A stretch of 6,708 nucleotides of DNA from Actinomycetota bacterium (lineage in GTDB: Bacteria > Actinomycetota > Thermoleophilia > Solirubrobacterales > Solirubrobacteraceae): the NCBI GenBank assembly GCA_005888335.1, contig VAWY01000198.1:1-6708 (forward strand), read 5' to 3'. The position numbers were made by a program, and so were the translations under genes. Shown piece after piece: positions 5,447 through 6,708 of this stretch. Position 1 is the stretch's first letter; each line of letters begins with the position of its first letter. The notes under the pieces were generated by a model that worked only from the letters and a program-made list of their open reading frames with translations, made no database searches and was not told where the DNA came from.

Positions 5447-5833
5447 GCCATGAGGCGGCAGCGTCCGCCGATCGGCTGCCGCCCGCCACACTCGTTGATC
5501 GGTCTCGGTCACAGGCCTCGCCCCCGGGTGAGCCGCTCCTGCTTTCCCGGCGGGAGCAAGGCACGTGACGCGCGGCGTCGCGCCGCGCTTCCACTTGCGG
5601 ACGACGGGGCGTCTCGGCTCGTGCCCGCCAGACCTCCGGATGAGTGGAAGGCGTCCGACTCGCCAGTTGACTCGCAGGCGACCGGCAGCGGCGAACTCCG
5701 TTGCGGTCAAACGATCACGCGCTGCCCACGCGGGGACTCGTTCGGGACGGAGCGCAGGCTGTTCTTCGTCGTCGCCGGCACGCTCGACTCCGCGCCGCGC
5801 TTTCGGCGACAGTGTGCTGTAGACCGACTCGCG
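5447..5833. other. Stretch without recognisable gene
   Basis: Neither strand gives a protein I recognise. Open frames here (for example + 5450 onward and - 5953 to 5369) have Arg/Pro/Ser-rich composition typical of GC-rich noncoding or decayed DNA. Since the acyltransferase remnant follows on the plus strand, part of this stretch may be its more heavily eroded upstream portion, but I could not align it. Confidence 0.5.
5570..5588. repeat. Perfect GC hairpin downstream of the permease remnant
   Basis: GCGCGGCG (5570-5577), TCG loop and CGCCGCGC (5581-5588) form an 8-bp all-GC stem about 125 nt after the permease stop. Only TT follows it, so it is at best a weak terminator; chance is possible. 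Confidence 0.3.
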
Positions 5834-6082
5834 GTCGGGGCCGTTGAGCGGCCGTCCGTGTTCGGCGCACGCGTGCGCGCCCTGTACTCGATCGCCGACA
5901 TCGGTCAGCGGCACGCCCTGCGCGTGGCCGTCATCCGATAGCGGAAGCTTCACTTCGGCCTCTGCGCAGACCCGGCGATCGGCGGCGACCTCGACCCGCT
6001 CGTCGGCGGCATCCAGGACGCGGCTTCCGCGCTCGCCGGCCGCTCACGCGCGACTGGCATCGCTTCTGCGGCGGCGGACTGA
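5834..6082 (+). pseudogene. Wax ester synthase/diacylglycerol acyltransferase (WS/DGAT) C-terminal remnant with TAG
   Basis: The frame reads VERPSVFGARVRALYSIADI, then GQRHALRVAVIR, TAG at 5939-5941, and in the same frame RKLHFGLCADPAIGGDLDPL and VGGIQDAASALAG before TGA at 6080-6082. WS/DGAT enzymes end with a segment of the type G-A-R-V-x-x-L-Y-P-x-x, then L-x-V-x-V-x-S-Y-x-G-x-L-x-F-G-L-x-A-D-x-x-x-x-x-D-L-D. The residues around the stop fit this well if the TAG replaced the tyrosine of the S-Y-x-G turn. The enzymes make storage wax esters or triacylglycerol from acyl-CoA at the membrane. The catalytic HHxxxDG motif and about three quarters of the protein are not detectable upstream. Loss of function is nearly certain if this is the only copy at the locus. 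A related acyltransferase or condensation-domain protein is the alternative reading. Confidence 0.7.
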
Positions 6083-6249
6083 GCCCGCGCGATGCGCGGC
6101 GCCTCTCGCCGGACGCCGTCATCGCGCTGATGTCGCCCCGCCGCCTGACGCGGCGCGCGATCCGGGCCGCGCGACTCGTCGTCGGTCTTGTTGAACGAGA
6201 GGATCCACTCGAGGACGCCAATGACCACGGCCCTCGGCCCGAGGTGGCA

Positions 6250-6266
6250 CTGCGGGTTTCCCGCAG
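6250..6266. repeat. 7-bp hairpin upstream of the right-hand oxidoreductase
   Basis: CTGCGGG (6250-6256), TTT loop and CCCGCAG (6260-6266) form a perfect stem about 55 nt before the ATG at 6322. It could be a leader hairpin, a terminator for upstream reading or an operator; no U-tract follows. Its right half (GGTTTCCCGCAG) recurs in inverted orientation at 1384-1395, just past the stop of the paralogous oxidoreductase. Confidence 0.3.
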
Positions 6267-6295
6267 CAGCCGCCGGTCGATCCCGGATGGCGAAG

Positions 6296-6313
6296 CCCGT
6301 ACGCGCCCGTACG
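6296..6313. promoter_or_regulatory. Tandem CCCGTACG repeat just before the start of the right-hand oxidoreductase
   Basis: CCCGTACG occurs at 6296-6303 and again at 6306-6313, a 10-bp period (one helical turn), each containing the palindrome CGTACG. The pair ends 8 nt before the ATG at 6322, where a bound protein could block transcription or translation initiation. There is no other evidence of binding. Confidence 0.33.
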
Positions 6314-6321
6314 GTCGGCGC

Positions 6322-6708
6322 ATGTCCCCTCAGACCCCTCTTCACGTCGTGATCGCGGGCGGCGGGATCGCCGCCCTGGAGGCCACGATGGCCCTACGCG
6401 ACCTCGCCGAGGATCGCGTGAGGATCACGCTCGTCGCGCCCGAGCGCGACTTCGAGCTCAAGGCTCTGCGCACCGCCGAGCCCTTCTCACGCGATCACGT
6501 CCCGCACTATCCGCTGTCCGAGATCGCGGCGCGCTTCGAGTCGGACCTTCGCGTCGGCGCGGTGGCCGGCGTCGACGCCGCGCGCCACCTCGCGCGCCTG
6601 ACCGACGGCACCGAGCTCGCGTACGACGCGCTGGTGCTCGCGGTCGGCGCCCGGGCGCGCGCGGCGTACGAGCACGTGCTGACCTTCGGCGGCGACTCGC
6701 GTACCGAG
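6322..6708 (+). CDS. FAD-dependent oxidoreductase, paralogue of the operon flavoprotein, N-terminal 129 residues, cut by window edge
   Basis: Begins MSPQTPLHVVIAGGGIAALE, with the FAD-binding Rossmann loop G-G-G-I-A-A at about 13-18, where the last glycine of GxGxxG is alanine. Then come ATMALRDLAEDRVRITLVAP, ERDFELKALRTAEPFS, a region LSEIAARFESDLRVGAV and the strand YDALVLAVGARAR at about 101-113. The order and wording parallel the minus-strand protein at 1402-2811 (VLIAGGGVAGLE; VAVTLLAPEAQFVVRATTVG; LPFDVLVVAAGA), so the two are clear homologues. As in that protein, no cysteine occurs in the visible part. ATG 6322 is chosen because the Rossmann fold starts six to eight residues later. The frame is open upstream, but that sequence is Arg-rich and unlike the family. 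No obvious Shine-Dalgarno sequence is seen. It is oriented opposite to the main operon, so it has its own promoter or is read from the decayed plus-strand region. Confidence 0.92.
   Translation, partial: MSPQTPLHVVIAGGGIAALEATMALRDLAEDRVRITLVAPERDFELKALRTAEPFSRDHVPHYPLSEIAARFESDLRVGAVAGVDAARHLARLTDGTELAYDALVLAVGARARAAYEHVLTFGGDSRTE

Noticed and set aside
5369..5953. Minus-strand open frame of 194 codons
   Set aside because: Overlaps the ends of the permease and acyltransferase remnants antisense; composition is that of noncoding GC-rich DNA.
6169..6231. Minus-strand segment reading VVIGVLEWILSFNKTDDESR, like a short membrane helix with a charged tail
   Set aside because: Looks protein-like, but no start, ribosome binding site or family is recognised and the segment is only about 20 residues.
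6083..6321. In-frame upstream extension of the right-hand oxidoreductase (LSPRDARRLSPDAVIALMS...)
   Set aside because: The FAD-binding fold starts right after ATG 6322 and family members have no such extension; nothing identifiable was found in the stretch apart from the hairpin and tandem repeat.

Overview
The window is very GC-rich, with G or C at nearly every third codon position. Together with the protein families present this suggests a high-GC actinobacterium; a Thermoleophilia/Solirubrobacterales-like soil lineage would fit, but that is a guess from gene content. I see no rRNA, tRNA, CRISPR array, transposase or insertion-sequence end.

Positions 1-4216 hold a compact minus-strand gene series, read from right to left. 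It starts with an FMN-binding pyridoxamine-phosphate-oxidase-like protein (4216 to 3728). Overlapping it by 20 nt is a nitroreductase/quinone-reductase-family protein (3747 to 3238). Then comes a 75-residue DUF2188-like protein (3035 to 2808), joined by an ATGA stop/start overlap to a cysteine-free FAD-dependent oxidoreductase (2811 to 1402). A 90-residue charged helical protein follows (1327 to 1055), and 8 nt later phosphoketolase begins (1046, running off the left edge). The shared theme is flavin redox chemistry plus a carbon bypass that yields acetyl-phosphate. Two closely spaced palindromes lie just upstream of the first gene and are candidate operators.

Positions about 4398-6082 are a graveyard. 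I recognise pieces of a polyphosphate kinase 2 N-terminus (+), a GbsR/MarR-type regulator (-, no N-terminus, internal TAA), the C-terminal part of an ABC exporter permease of the polyketide-antibiotic-exporter type (+, no N-terminus, frameshifted) and the C-terminus of a wax ester synthase/diacylglycerol acyltransferase (+, internal TAG). A further flavodoxin-like scrap lies on the plus strand at about 3158-3259, behind the minus-strand operon. The regulator and permease remnants meet head to head with both 5' ends missing at the same point (about 4970). The simplest explanation is one deletion that removed the divergent promoter region, both N-termini and probably an ATPase gene between them.

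At the right edge (6322 onward, +) a second FAD-dependent oxidoreductase begins. It is homologous to the one in the operon, so the decayed segment is bracketed by two related flavoproteins on opposite strands. The assortment (PNPOx-like, nitroreductase-like, flavodoxin, acyltransferase, polyphosphate kinase, NDH-2-like flavoprotein, phosphoketolase) resembles the gene classes of actinobacterial hypoxia/dormancy regulons such as DosR. I infer a redox- or energy-stress island that is partly functional and partly eroding. I did not find a clearly novel defence or mobile system.
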